DNA of 64,000 bases from Virgibacillus proomii. Its GTDB lineage: Bacteria > Bacillota > Bacilli > Bacillales > Amphibacillaceae. The stretch lies in NCBI RefSeq assembly GCF_018916875.1, contig NZ_JAHLNO010000028.1, positions 124,001 through 188,000 on the forward strand, given 5' to 3'. Numbering within the stretch: the first letter of the stretch is position 1; the number at the start of each line of letters is the position of its first letter. Shown here one piece after another: positions 28,012 to 37,352 of the stretch. The notes under the pieces are model-generated. The model did no database searches. It was given only the letters and a program-made list of their open reading frames with translations, and was not told the origin of the DNA. A program made the translations under genes and the position numbers.

Positions 28012-28171
28012 TTTAAAACCTCCCAAAAAGTAAACAAGTGTAATATAATATATTATAACATTTTTTTTTTATAATTCATCATTTTTGTGATCACTTTAAA
28101 TTAACTAAAAAGATAGAATAGAGGGTAAATAGATTTAATATATTAGTGAATACTGTATGTTGGAAAGAATA

Positions 28172-28203
28172 TTTTTACAATAAAAAGTAAATAATTGTAA
28201 AAA
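28172..28203. promoter_or_regulatory. Dyad in the tagD-galE divergent region
   Basis: TTTTTACAAT and ATTGTAAAAA face each other across 12 bases. Both arms contain TTTACA-like half-sites on opposite strands (minus-strand reading TTTACA-ATTA-TTTACT), so PhoP is one candidate; in B. subtilis PhoP binds the tagA-tagD divergent region. A TATAAT for galE is at 28289. Confidence 0.4.
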
Positions 28204-28333
28204 AGAATAAAAATGTAGAAAGAACAATTCAAGTTATGTTATTATCTCATTGGATGTGTTCTGAGACTTACCCCATGAAAAAGTAAAATATAATAGTAAG
28301 ATTAAACTTATTGCATGAAAAAGAGGGATTTTA

Positions 28334-29347
28334 ATGACGATATTGGTAACTGGAGGAGCTGGCTTTATAGGAAGCCATGCTACTGTAGAATTATTGGAAA
28401 GTGGTTATGACGTTGTTGTTATAGATAATTTAGTAAATAGCGATATAGAAGCAATAAAACGAGTTAAGGAATTGACTGGGATAGATTTCCCTTTCTATCA
28501 ATATGATTTGTTAAGTTATAAACAATTACAAAAACTATTTAAAACTTATAAGTTTGAGGCAGTTATGCACTTTGCAGGTTTGAAAGCAGTTGGAGAGTCA
28601 ATAGAAATTCCTATAAATTATTATCACAATAATATTACTGGAACGATTAATCTATGTAGGGTCATGGATGAATATGGGGTTAATAAATTGGTATTTAGTT
28701 CATCTGCCACAGTATATGGAAATCCTAGTACAGTACCTATTTATGAGACATTTCCTTTGTCTGTTACTAATCCATATGGTCGTACAAAATTAATAATAGA
28801 GGAATTTTTAAAAGATTTGTCTGCTTCTAATCCAAAATGGCGAGTTGTATTATTACGATATTTTAATCCTATTGGGGCACATGAAAGTGGTAGAATTGGG
28901 GAGGATCCTAAGGGGATTCCTAATAATTTAATGCCTTATATTACCCAAGTTGCTATTGGAAAAAGAGACAAACTAAAAGTTTTTGGAAATGACTACAACA
29001 CTCATGATGGTACAGGAGTAAGAGATTTTATACATGTAGTTGACTTAGTAAAGGGTCATATAAATGCTTTGAATTTTTTAGAAAAAACTATAGGAATTGA
29101 GATATTTAATTTAGGGACGGGCCAAGGTTATAGTGTACTTGATTTAATAAATACATTCAGTTCTGTTACATCAATAGATATTCCTTACGAAATAGTTGAA
29201 AGGCGCCCAGGTGATATAGCTATATGCTATGCTAGTCCGGATAAAGCGAAAAAAATATTAAAGTGGGAGGCTGAAAAAAGTTTAAGAGACATGTGTAAGG
29301 ACTCTTGGAATTGGCAAATAAATAATCCAAACGGGTATAGATCATAA
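28334..29347 (+). CDS. galE: UDP-glucose 4-epimerase
   Basis: Interconverts UDP-glucose and UDP-galactose (or the N-acetyl forms). SDR fold with GGAGFIG (7-13), the catalytic pair Tyr148-Lys152 in NPYGRTK, SSSATVYGNP, and RYFNPIGAHESGRIGEDP. 337 residues, normal. ATG follows AGAGGGATTTTA. First in the plus-strand wall teichoic acid cluster with tagG 29 bases downstream, so it likely provides UDP-galactose for the GT4/GT2 enzymes that decorate or build the polymer. Confidence 0.94.
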   Translation: MTILVTGGAGFIGSHATVELLESGYDVVVIDNLVNSDIEAIKRVKELTGIDFPFYQYDLLSYKQLQKLFKTYKFEAVMHFAGLKAVGESIEIPINYYHNNITGTINLCRVMDEYGVNKLVFSSSATVYGNPSTVPIYETFPLSVTNPYGRTKLIIEEFLKDLSASNPKWRVVLLRYFNPIGAHESGRIGEDPKGIPNNLMPYITQVAIGKRDKLKVFGNDYNTHDGTGVRDFIHVVDLVKGHINALNFLEKTIGIEIFNLGTGQGYSVLDLINTFSSVTSIDIPYEIVERRPGDIAICYASPDKAKKILKWEAEKSLRDMCKDSWNWQINNPNGYRS

Positions 29348-29376
29348 TAAGTTAAGATAGATTGAAGGAGATAATT

Positions 29377-30168
29377 ATGTTTGTAATATATAAGGAAATG
29401 TGGATGCGTAGAAAAATGATCCACGAACTCTCCTTACAAGAAATAAAAAGGGAGTATGCAGGTACACTTCTAGGTTTTATCTGGGGGTTAGTAAATCCAA
29501 TGATGAGAATTGCAGTTTTTTGGTTTGTGTTTTCAATTGGCGCTCGTGCTGCTGTTCCTATTAAAGGTGTACCTTATATGGCCTGGTTAGCAATTGGTAT
29601 GACTGCATGGTTTTTTCTTAATGATGGATTCCGACTTTCTCAGAAATCTTATCGGAGTAAGCGTAGCATAATAAAAAATACGCCATTTCCTATTGTAATA
29701 CTTCCTACAGTACAGGTAGTATTTTCATACTATAAACATTTAATTTTACTTACTGTAATATTTATTGTCTCTGCTATAACGTTTGATACTTTATCCTTTT
29801 GGTGGATTCAAATTTTATATTACGATTTTGCAGCAATTTGCTTGTTAGTGGGAATAGGTTCTGTTGCTGCACCATTGGTTGCAGTAAGTAAGGATTTTGG
29901 CAGTTTTTTGGATACTGTGTTAGTGTTTCTTTTTTGGATGACTCCAATTTTTTGGTCACCTGAGAATTTAGGAGCTATAGAAACTTTGGTTAAATTGAAC
30001 CCTTTCCATTATATTGTTCAGGGTTATCGCGATTCAATACTATTTGGAGTTGGATTTTGGCAATCTCCAAGATATACTGTATACTTTTGGCTATTGGTTA
30101 TGATTCTATTTATTTTAGGAAATTACTTTTATAAAAAGATGAAACCAATATTTCTTGACACTCTATAA
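29377..30168 (+). CDS. tagG: Teichoic acid ABC exporter, permease subunit
   Basis: Six-helix ABC-2 type permease that, with TagH, exports lipid-linked wall teichoic acid. KMIHELSLQEIKREYAGTLLGFIWGLVNPM at the N-terminus and SPENLGAIETLVKLNPFHYIVQGYRDSILFG near the C-terminus are typical of TagG/Wzm. About 263 residues. The start at ATG 29377 has AAGGAG seven bases before it; the TTG at 29362 lies upstream of that site and has none of its own. Ends 28 bases before the preferred tagH start. Confidence 0.92.
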   Translation: MFVIYKEMWMRRKMIHELSLQEIKREYAGTLLGFIWGLVNPMMRIAVFWFVFSIGARAAVPIKGVPYMAWLAIGMTAWFFLNDGFRLSQKSYRSKRSIIKNTPFPIVILPTVQVVFSYYKHLILLTVIFIVSAITFDTLSFWWIQILYYDFAAICLLVGIGSVAAPLVAVSKDFGSFLDTVLVFLFWMTPIFWSPENLGAIETLVKLNPFHYIVQGYRDSILFGVGFWQSPRYTVYFWLLVMILFILGNYFYKKMKPIFLDTL

Positions 30169-30196
30169 CTATTTATTAGCGAAAAGAGGAATAATA

Positions 30197-31834
30197 GTGG
30201 AAAGTGATATTGCTGTATCAGTTTATAATGTTACTAAAAAATACAAGTTGTATGAAGATAAATGGGGACCACTTAAGGAAGTATTTTTTAAAAAAAAACT
30301 CCATAATGATTTTTTTGCTTTAAAGAATATATCACTGAAATTTCCAGCAGGCGAATCTATCGGAATTTTAGGTAAGAACGGTTCTGGAAAATCAACTTTA
30401 TTAAAAATAATAACAGGTATTACTGAACCAACAGAAGGAAAGATAGAAGTTAATGGAAGTTTAGTTTTTTTGGATGTTAGTTCAGGAATAGATCCAGAGT
30501 TAAGTGGCTATGAAAACATCTTTACGAAAGGAATTTTGTTAGGGTACTCTAAACATGAGATGATGAAAAAAGTAAAAGATATCATTGATTTTTCAGAACT
30601 AGACGATTTTATTTATCAACCAGTAAAAAATTATTCTTCTGGCATGAGGTCAAAATTAGGATTTGCTATATCGGTAAATGTTGATCCGGATATATTAATT
30701 GTTGATGAGGCTCTCGCAGTTGGTGACGAACAATTCCGTAAAAAGTGTATGAAAAAAATGAATCAATTTAAAGATGAGGGGAAAACAATTATATTTGTTA
30801 GTCATGATAAGAATGCTATTGCGTCTTTTTGTTCCAAAGCTGCGTGGATTGAAAAAGGTGAGCTGATTATGTATGGTGATTCAAAATACGTTTCTGATAA
30901 ATATAATGAATTTATGAGTGGTACTAAAACAATTGAGGAAATAAAATTAGAAAATAAATATATGCATACTATTGATAACCTTGTATTGGGAGTAGTAGAT
31001 AATAAGCTTTCCATTGCATTTAAAGGTCACATTTATAATGTAGAAAGAAGTAATCTAAATAAATTTGAATTTGTAATTAGAAACATTCGTACAAGGGAAT
31101 CAATTTCCAATTTAATAGAAACAGATACTTTTGATAAGGAAAATATAGATTTTACCATGTATTTTAATGAGCATCGTTATCCTAACTTTTTTTTCCCAGG
31201 TAGATTTTTAGTTAATTTAAGAATTAAAGATAACCAAAATAATATAGTTGAAGCTCCGTTTTGGGCCGGAAATTTAAATGTAAAAAATAAAAATGAGAAG
31301 AAAGGCCGATTTATTTATAAAACGGAAATTAAAAAAAATAATTTAGAACTAGTAATTAATAATCATAGTAAAGTAGAGCAACAAGTTGATAATATTTGGT
31401 TTGATAAAAACATAATCAACATTGAAGGTGTTGCTTTTGTCAAAGGGTATGAAACAAAAGTGAAAGATGACGTTACTTTGCAAGGCTATTTGTTTGAGAT
31501 GAAAACTTTTGATATCAGCAGATTTGATATTGATTTAATTGAATCTAATGAGATATCAAAAAATCCAAACTTTAGTTCTTCGGATAAAGATTATAGATTT
31601 TCAAAATTTAAAGCTGCTATTGATATTGAGAAGTTAGAAGTTGGAGAGTATGAATTAAATTTTATTTATAAAATGCACAAAGAACCTTATTATGAATTGT
31701 ATAATCGAGTTTGGGCTTCAAAAAGAAATAGCTATCCAAATTATCCATATTTATATAATAATTATAAGATTATATTGAACTATGATAATAAATATTTGCA
31801 ATTTAAGAAGGAAACATTACATGAGGAAAATTAA
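30197..31834 (+). CDS. tagH: Teichoic acid ABC exporter, ATPase subunit with C-terminal domain
   Basis: ATPase of the TagGH exporter. The nucleotide-binding domain (about 1-235) has GKNGSGKS (59-66), NYSSGMRSKLGF and DILIVDEALAVGD. The remaining 300 residues form beta-rich domains without helices, comparable to the substrate-recognition C-terminus of Wzt-type ATPases; the pattern VIRNIRTRESI also recurs in the middle part of the TagF fusion at 33023 (LKNRQTRESI), suggesting a shared polymer-related beta module. I choose GTG 30197 behind AAGAGGAAT over the TTG at 30155. About 545 residues, similar to B. subtilis TagH in size. Confidence 0.88.
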   Translation: MESDIAVSVYNVTKKYKLYEDKWGPLKEVFFKKKLHNDFFALKNISLKFPAGESIGILGKNGSGKSTLLKIITGITEPTEGKIEVNGSLVFLDVSSGIDPELSGYENIFTKGILLGYSKHEMMKKVKDIIDFSELDDFIYQPVKNYSSGMRSKLGFAISVNVDPDILIVDEALAVGDEQFRKKCMKKMNQFKDEGKTIIFVSHDKNAIASFCSKAAWIEKGELIMYGDSKYVSDKYNEFMSGTKTIEEIKLENKYMHTIDNLVLGVVDNKLSIAFKGHIYNVERSNLNKFEFVIRNIRTRESISNLIETDTFDKENIDFTMYFNEHRYPNFFFPGRFLVNLRIKDNQNNIVEAPFWAGNLNVKNKNEKKGRFIYKTEIKKNNLELVINNHSKVEQQVDNIWFDKNIINIEGVAFVKGYETKVKDDVTLQGYLFEMKTFDISRFDIDLIESNEISKNPNFSSSDKDYRFSKFKAAIDIEKLEVGEYELNFIYKMHKEPYYELYNRVWASKRNSYPNYPYLYNNYKIILNYDNKYLQFKKETLHEEN

Positions 31835-31857
31835 TATTTAGTACAAGGAGCATAATA

Positions 31858-33042
31858 ATGCACAGAAAGAACATAGTTTTTGTATTAAACGAGTATAATG
31901 GATTGGGAGGAGCACAGAGGGTTGCCTCAATTTTAGCTAAAGAGTTTATTAAAGATAAACATAACGTGGCTGTTCTAAGTATTAATGAGAAAAAGGGTGA
32001 GATCAGCTATTTCAACTTTAAAATACCTGTAAAAGTTCTTCATCCTAATGGTTATCGTGCACCAATGCCTATAGAAATTGCTCCAAATTTAAGGTCACTT
32101 AAACTAAGGAAAGTAATAAAAGAATTGAAACGCCGTTACTTATTGAAAAAAAAAAGATTAGAGGTTGAGAAGTTTTTTAGTACTTATGGGGATGAAGAGG
32201 TTTTCGTAATTGTTGTACAAGTATATGGGATGCAATGGTTAGAACCACTATTGTACAAAAAAAATATTAGGATCATTGGACAAAGTCATGAAAGCTATAA
32301 AGCTTCTAAGAACTCTTTTCGTTTTAAACGAATTCTTAAATATTATCGACAAATAGATAAATTTCTTTTACTGACTAGTAAAGATAAACAAAGCTTTGAA
32401 ATGCATGATTTCACTAATACAGGGGTGGTATATAATCCGACTGCGTTTCGCCAAAAAACAGACCCTCGAAAAAGATATAAAAATAAGACCATAATTTCTA
32501 CAGGAAGATTAGTTGATAATAAGGGATTTGATATTCTAATACAAGCTTTTTCTGAAATATCACAGCAAATACCAGATTGGAATTTGTTTATTTATGGTGA
32601 TGGTCCAGAAAAAGCTAATTTGCAGGCTTTAATAGAAGCACTTAATTTAAAAAACAGAGTTTTTTTAAAGGGAAAAGTTGAAGATGTTAAGTCGGTGCTT
32701 ACTATTTCTAGTATATTTGTTCTAACTTCAAGAGCAGAAGGTCTTCCAATGTCTTTAATAGAAGCTCAATCTTGCGGGTTACCTTGTATTTCAACAGACT
32801 GTGCTCCTGGTATTAGAGAGATTATTAAAGAATATAAAAATGGGTATGTTGGTCCGGTAGATGACATACAAGTGATTGCTAGACATATGAAACGTTTAAT
32901 TTTAAATGAAAATTTATTTTATTCTTTTTCAAATAATGCATATGATCACAGTGCTAAGTTTGATTTATCAAATATAAGAAAACAATGGTATAGTATTTTT
33001 GAACAGCTAGGGGGACGAAAAGATGAAAGTACTACAGAATAA
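31858..33042 (+). CDS. GT4 family glycosyltransferase
   Basis: GT-B fold retaining transferase. N-terminal FVLNEYNGLGGAQRVASILAKEF (acceptor side) and C-terminal IISTGRLVDNKGFDILIQAF, YGDGPEKANLQ, FLKGKVEDV and the EX7E region TSRAEGLPMSLIEAQSCGLPCISTDCAPGIREII. 394 residues. ATG with AAGGAG ten bases upstream; 3' end overlaps the next gene by 20 bases. In this cluster it probably glycosylates teichoic acid glycerol units, or builds a sugar-containing repeat, using UDP-glucose or UDP-galactose. Exact sugar unknown. Confidence 0.87.
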   Translation: MHRKNIVFVLNEYNGLGGAQRVASILAKEFIKDKHNVAVLSINEKKGEISYFNFKIPVKVLHPNGYRAPMPIEIAPNLRSLKLRKVIKELKRRYLLKKKRLEVEKFFSTYGDEEVFVIVVQVYGMQWLEPLLYKKNIRIIGQSHESYKASKNSFRFKRILKYYRQIDKFLLLTSKDKQSFEMHDFTNTGVVYNPTAFRQKTDPRKRYKNKTIISTGRLVDNKGFDILIQAFSEISQQIPDWNLFIYGDGPEKANLQALIEALNLKNRVFLKGKVEDVKSVLTISSIFVLTSRAEGLPMSLIEAQSCGLPCISTDCAPGIREIIKEYKNGYVGPVDDIQVIARHMKRLILNENLFYSFSNNAYDHSAKFDLSNIRKQWYSIFEQLGGRKDESTTE

Positions 33043-35698
33043 ATTTATGCCTAAACTTTCAGTTGTTGTTATTGCTTATAATAATGAACTTTATATTGAA
33101 GAAGCTTTAGAGTCACTAGCTGATCAAACATATTCAAATTTAGAAGTTGTGGTAGTAAATGATTCTTCCACAGATTCTACAGGAATTATAATAGATAAAT
33201 TTATTAAGGGAAAACCAAATTTTAAAGCTATACACCTTAAAGAAAATAGCGGTGGTTGTAGTGTCCCAAGAAATACTGGAATTAGTAATTCAACAGGTGA
33301 ATATATTATGTTTTTGGATGGAGATGACTGGTATACTAAAGATGCATGTGAGAAAATGGTGGTTGCCTTAAATAAAACAGACTCGGACTTTGTTGCAGGA
33401 CAAGTTATTAGAACAAATAATTATGAAGTATGGTATTATAGACAAATTTATTCAAGAGAAAGGCTCCATATAAATATTAGAGAGTTTCCGATTCTTTTTT
33501 TTGATAGTCTATCAGTAAATAAAATATATAAAAGATCTTTCTTAAACAAACATAATTTACGCTTTCCTGAAGGTATTCATTATGAAGATATAGTTTTTAC
33601 AGGAAAAGCATATTTCTTAGCAGATTCTGTAAGTATAATCCCAGAACCAATTTATTATTGGAGAGTAGTAGAAGATGCGGAAGTTAAATCAATAACTAAT
33701 CAAAGATATGATTTTAAAAATTTAAAAAATCGAATAGAGGCTCATAGACAACTAGATGATTTTTTAAAATTAAATAATGCATTTCTTTATCAGTCACATA
33801 AAAACAATAAATTTTTACGTCATGATTTAAAGTTGTACACAAATGATTATTTGTATTACGATGAAGATTATAAAGAGAAATTTCATAAATTAATTTTTGA
33901 TTATTTAAATGAAGTTATGGATCCATACGCTTTTATTATTCTTCCAGAAAAAGAGAGAATAATGTATTATTTATTATTTATGGGCGACAGGGAAGGTTTT
34001 GAAGACTTTATATATTATAAGAACGGATTTTCTACTAAACAAGATCGTCTGTATAACGTAGGAAAACAATATTATTTTCAAACTACTAACTCTAGGTCCA
34101 ATATTAAATGTGAAAAATTTCTTAAGTTAGATAAAGTTGAGATAAATTATAGATTAGAAGATATTTCATTAAAAGAGAATGAATTTTCTTTTGATGGTAT
34201 AGTCGAATTAAATTCTATTAATCAAAAAGAGTTTACTGTATTATGGATATTAAAAAACCGTCAAACTCGTGAGAGTATTTATGGAAAACAACTTAAATCG
34301 AATAGAGTTGTATTTGATATTACAAGCCTAAACTTCGGTAATTTCTATTTAACAATTTTGATAAACCACCTGGGGAATACTCATAAAAAAATTGTCAAAT
34401 TTTCAAATATCATTGGAGACTGTAATATAAAAATTACGAGTAGTGTTTCAACAAAAAGAATTTTTGTTAACCATAAGAATTCGCTTGCTATACAAGTAAC
34501 TCCTGTAAAATTAACAAAAAAAGTAATTTGGAAATTTAAAAGGAGGAAGCTACTAAAAAATAATGACAAAGCAAGTATTGTATCAAGTATAATTAATTAT
34601 ATTTGTAAAAGAATTATAGAAAAGCTTCCAGTTAAGAAAAATTGGATTTTGTTTGAAAGTCATATGGGCAAACAGTTTAGTGATAGTCCTAAATATATTT
34701 ATTTGGAACTATGCAAGAAAAAAAGAAGAAAATATAAGTTTTTTTGGTCTTTAGAACAACCAGATTTAATTGATATACCAGGTTCAGCAAAAAAAGTTAA
34801 AAGAAATAGTTTAAAACATTATTATTATCTAAATCGTTCCAAATACTGGGTAGATAATCAAGGTATGGCACATTTAACTAAAAAGAAATCAGATCAGGTT
34901 TATTTACAAACATGGCATGGAACGCCACTTAAAAAAATGGGATACGAGCAAAAAGGTATTTTAGAAAAAAATGAAAAAAAGAAACTTAAACTACAAACTA
35001 GATCATGGGACTATTTTATATCTCCTAATCCGTATAGTACTAAAGTATTCAAAAAAGCTTTTAGGTACAGTGGCGAAGTTTTAGAAGTCGGCTATCCTAG
35101 AAATGATATTTTAAAAAACTTTTCAAAAATGACAGCGGATAATATTAGGAGGAAACTTGATATTGCAAATGCAAATAAGATTATCTTATTTGCTCCGACT
35201 TTTCGAGATTGGGAACCTGATGCTTTCAGAAAAATATATTACGATCTTTATAAAATTAGTCAATGTATAAAAGATACCAATACAATTTTATTAATAAGAT
35301 TACATTATTTGTTATCTGATAAATTATCTAATATACAACTCCCATATAATATAAAAAATGTTTCTAGTTATCAAGATATTCAAGAACTCTATCTAATAAC
35401 AGATATACTAATAACTGATTATTCATCTGTTATGTTTGATTTCTCAATTTTAAATCGACCAATTATCTTTTATTGTTATGATTTGGAGGAATATATTGCT
35501 AGAAGGGGAACATATTTTAATTTAGTTAACAAAGCTCCTGGTCCAATATGTCGTTCAATTAATGAAGTATTGTATTTTATAAACAACTCTGAAGAGCTAA
35601 GTAAGTATTTAGAAGACGTAAAAGGTTTTAGATCTGAATTTGGAATGCTTGAAGATGGAAATGCTACTTCTAGAGTTATTTCTAAAATTTTTAATTAA
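33023..35698 (+). CDS. GT2 glycosyltransferase fused to TagF-type glycerophosphotransferase
   Basis: Bifunctional 891-residue protein. Residues 9-330 are GT2 (SVVVIAYNNELYIEEALESL, VNDSSTDSTG, MFLDGDDWY with DGDD at 99-102). Residues 370-520 are a beta-rich linker with LKNRQTRESI, shared in style with tagH. Residues 540-891 are a CDP-glycerol glycerophosphotransferase: ESHMGKQFSDSPKYI, His632 in QTWHGTPLKKMG, YPRNDIL, FAPTFRDW, His761 in RLHYLL and ITDYSSVMFDFSILNRPIIFY. The fusion suggests one enzyme adds both sugar and glycerol phosphate to a growing chain. ATG 33023 with GGGGG upstream overlaps the GT4 gene. Confidence 0.88.
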   Translation: MKVLQNKFMPKLSVVVIAYNNELYIEEALESLADQTYSNLEVVVVNDSSTDSTGIIIDKFIKGKPNFKAIHLKENSGGCSVPRNTGISNSTGEYIMFLDGDDWYTKDACEKMVVALNKTDSDFVAGQVIRTNNYEVWYYRQIYSRERLHINIREFPILFFDSLSVNKIYKRSFLNKHNLRFPEGIHYEDIVFTGKAYFLADSVSIIPEPIYYWRVVEDAEVKSITNQRYDFKNLKNRIEAHRQLDDFLKLNNAFLYQSHKNNKFLRHDLKLYTNDYLYYDEDYKEKFHKLIFDYLNEVMDPYAFIILPEKERIMYYLLFMGDREGFEDFIYYKNGFSTKQDRLYNVGKQYYFQTTNSRSNIKCEKFLKLDKVEINYRLEDISLKENEFSFDGIVELNSINQKEFTVLWILKNRQTRESIYGKQLKSNRVVFDITSLNFGNFYLTILINHLGNTHKKIVKFSNIIGDCNIKITSSVSTKRIFVNHKNSLAIQVTPVKLTKKVIWKFKRRKLLKNNDKASIVSSIINYICKRIIEKLPVKKNWILFESHMGKQFSDSPKYIYLELCKKKRRKYKFFWSLEQPDLIDIPGSAKKVKRNSLKHYYYLNRSKYWVDNQGMAHLTKKKSDQVYLQTWHGTPLKKMGYEQKGILEKNEKKKLKLQTRSWDYFISPNPYSTKVFKKAFRYSGEVLEVGYPRNDILKNFSKMTADNIRRKLDIANANKIILFAPTFRDWEPDAFRKIYYDLYKISQCIKDTNTILLIRLHYLLSDKLSNIQLPYNIKNVSSYQDIQELYLITDILITDYSSVMFDFSILNRPIIFYCYDLEEYIARRGTYFNLVNKAPGPICRSINEVLYFINNSEELSKYLEDVKGFRSEFGMLEDGNATSRVISKIFN

Positions 35699-35709
35699 AA
35701 ATAAAACTA

Positions 35710-35743
35710 AAAAGAGTTGCAAATTTAGTTGCAACTCTTTTTT
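35710..35743 (+). terminator. Intrinsic terminator inside the teichoic acid cluster
   Basis: AAGAGTTGCAA pairs with TTGCAACTCTT followed by TTTT, 12 bases after the TagF-fusion stop and 20 before the next start. It should lower expression of the last two genes unless they have their own promoter. Confidence 0.88.
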
Positions 35744-35763
35744 AATAGTAAGGGTGAAGGAGT

Positions 35764-37332
35764 ATGAATTCAAAAGTATCGATTATAATTCCTGTATATA
35801 ATGCGGCAGATTTCTTAGAAAATTGCTTAAATTCAGTGGTGAATCAAAGTTACAGAAGTTTAGAGGTTATAGTAATTAATGATGGTTCTACGGATAACAG
35901 TGTATCAATAATAAAAAGATTTATTGAATCAGATTCTAGATTCTCCTTGTACGATCAATCAAACCAAGGATTAGGGCATACAAGAAATAGAGGCATTTCA
36001 ATTAGTCAAGGTAAGTATCTCTTTTTTTTAGATGCGGATGATGAAATCCCGAAAAATGCTATATGTACCTTAGTACAGAGTCTTGAGAAAACTGGCGCGG
36101 ACTTTTCTTGTGGTAAAGTAATACGTTTCAATACAAAGAGGAAATATGTGCCAATTAGACATTTGGAGTTTAATTTATATAACAAACATGAAGTAACCAA
36201 TGTAAACAAAAGACCTGAATTACTTCAGGATAGCATTGCCTGTAATAAGCTATGGAGAAAAGATTTTATATTAAATAATGAATTATTCTTTAAAGAAAAG
36301 AGTTACTATGAAGACTTAACATTTACAACAAAAGCTATGGTTTTAGCAAAAAGAATAGCTATAAACAAAAAAAATGTTTATTATTGGAGAGTAAGAGAAG
36401 ATAAGAATAATCCTTCTATTACACAACAACAAATGAAGCTATCTAATACTTCAGATAGAATTAATGTATTGATTAATAATAGAAATTGGCTAACTTCTTC
36501 TAATGTTAATAGTAGGGTAATTCGAGAGCATGATTTAAAAATTTTATTAGATGTACTCCGATTACATGTGTTAAAATATTGTTTAGTTAAAGAAACTGAT
36601 AAAAAAGAATGGTTAATAAAAGTGACAACAATATTAAATATTATACCTTCCGAAATTGCTCAAGGACTACCAGATAGAGAAAAAAAGCTGTATGATTTAA
36701 TTATGAATGAAAATTATTTGGATTTAATGTTGTTTTCTCAGGCTTTTACCAATCATGAAAAGATCTCAATTGTAACACAGTTAAAAGATAAATTTATACT
36801 TGAAGGGTTTAAAAATAAGTACGATATAACTAAATTTTTAAAACCAACTATAATAGTTGATAGAATTGAAAGTATTAATAAAAAATGGGTATTGTCCGGA
36901 ACTTTAACTATACCTAAGGCTTCCAAAAAGGTTCATGGAAAGATATATGCAATTAATAGGAAAAATAATAATAATATTCATTTAGGTAATATAATTTGTA
37001 ACAAAGTTACTAAAGAAAATAATATCTACCAGTATGAAAATCAATTGTTTAGTAGTGAATTGGATATAGAATCAATAAAAAAATGTAACAATTTTATATT
37101 AGATTTATATTTTCGTTTAAACAACTATTCGAATTATCGACCAGCTAGAGTCAGATTAAACACCAACAGTAATTTTGTAAGAATAAAAAATGACCTTGTT
37201 TTCTATAAAACTAATTTTGGGAACCTATCTATAAAGAAAAGTAAAATAAACCATCCAAAAAAAATTATCCGATTCTTACTAAAAAAGCTATTTAGAAGAA
37301 ATATTTTTCATAAATTATGGTTTATAAGATAA
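35764..37332 (+). CDS. GT2 glycosyltransferase with C-terminal extension
   Basis: 522 residues. The N-terminal 230 are GT2 (VSIIIPVYNAADFLENCLNSV, VINDGSTDNSVSII, FFLDADDEIP with DADD as the metal motif; CNKLWRKDFI and YYEDLTFTTK later). The C-terminal 290 residues resemble the linker of the 33023 protein but have no glycerophosphotransferase domain; the separate enzyme encoded next (37353) supplies it, so the two together mirror the fused gene upstream, probably after duplication and splitting. ATG with GAAGGAG upstream, right after the terminator at 35710. Confidence 0.86.
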   Translation: MNSKVSIIIPVYNAADFLENCLNSVVNQSYRSLEVIVINDGSTDNSVSIIKRFIESDSRFSLYDQSNQGLGHTRNRGISISQGKYLFFLDADDEIPKNAICTLVQSLEKTGADFSCGKVIRFNTKRKYVPIRHLEFNLYNKHEVTNVNKRPELLQDSIACNKLWRKDFILNNELFFKEKSYYEDLTFTTKAMVLAKRIAINKKNVYYWRVREDKNNPSITQQQMKLSNTSDRINVLINNRNWLTSSNVNSRVIREHDLKILLDVLRLHVLKYCLVKETDKKEWLIKVTTILNIIPSEIAQGLPDREKKLYDLIMNENYLDLMLFSQAFTNHEKISIVTQLKDKFILEGFKNKYDITKFLKPTIIVDRIESINKKWVLSGTLTIPKASKKVHGKIYAINRKNNNNIHLGNIICNKVTKENNIYQYENQLFSSELDIESIKKCNNFILDLYFRLNNYSNYRPARVRLNTNSNFVRIKNDLVFYKTNFGNLSIKKSKINHPKKIIRFLLKKLFRRNIFHKLWFIR

Positions 37333-37352
37333 CTGGAAAGGAGTTTAAATCA

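Noticed and set aside
33023-35698. Assembly or frameshift artefact joining two genes
   Set aside because: The GT2, linker and glycerophosphotransferase parts continue in one frame without a ribosome binding site at the domain border; such fusions are common in teichoic acid loci.
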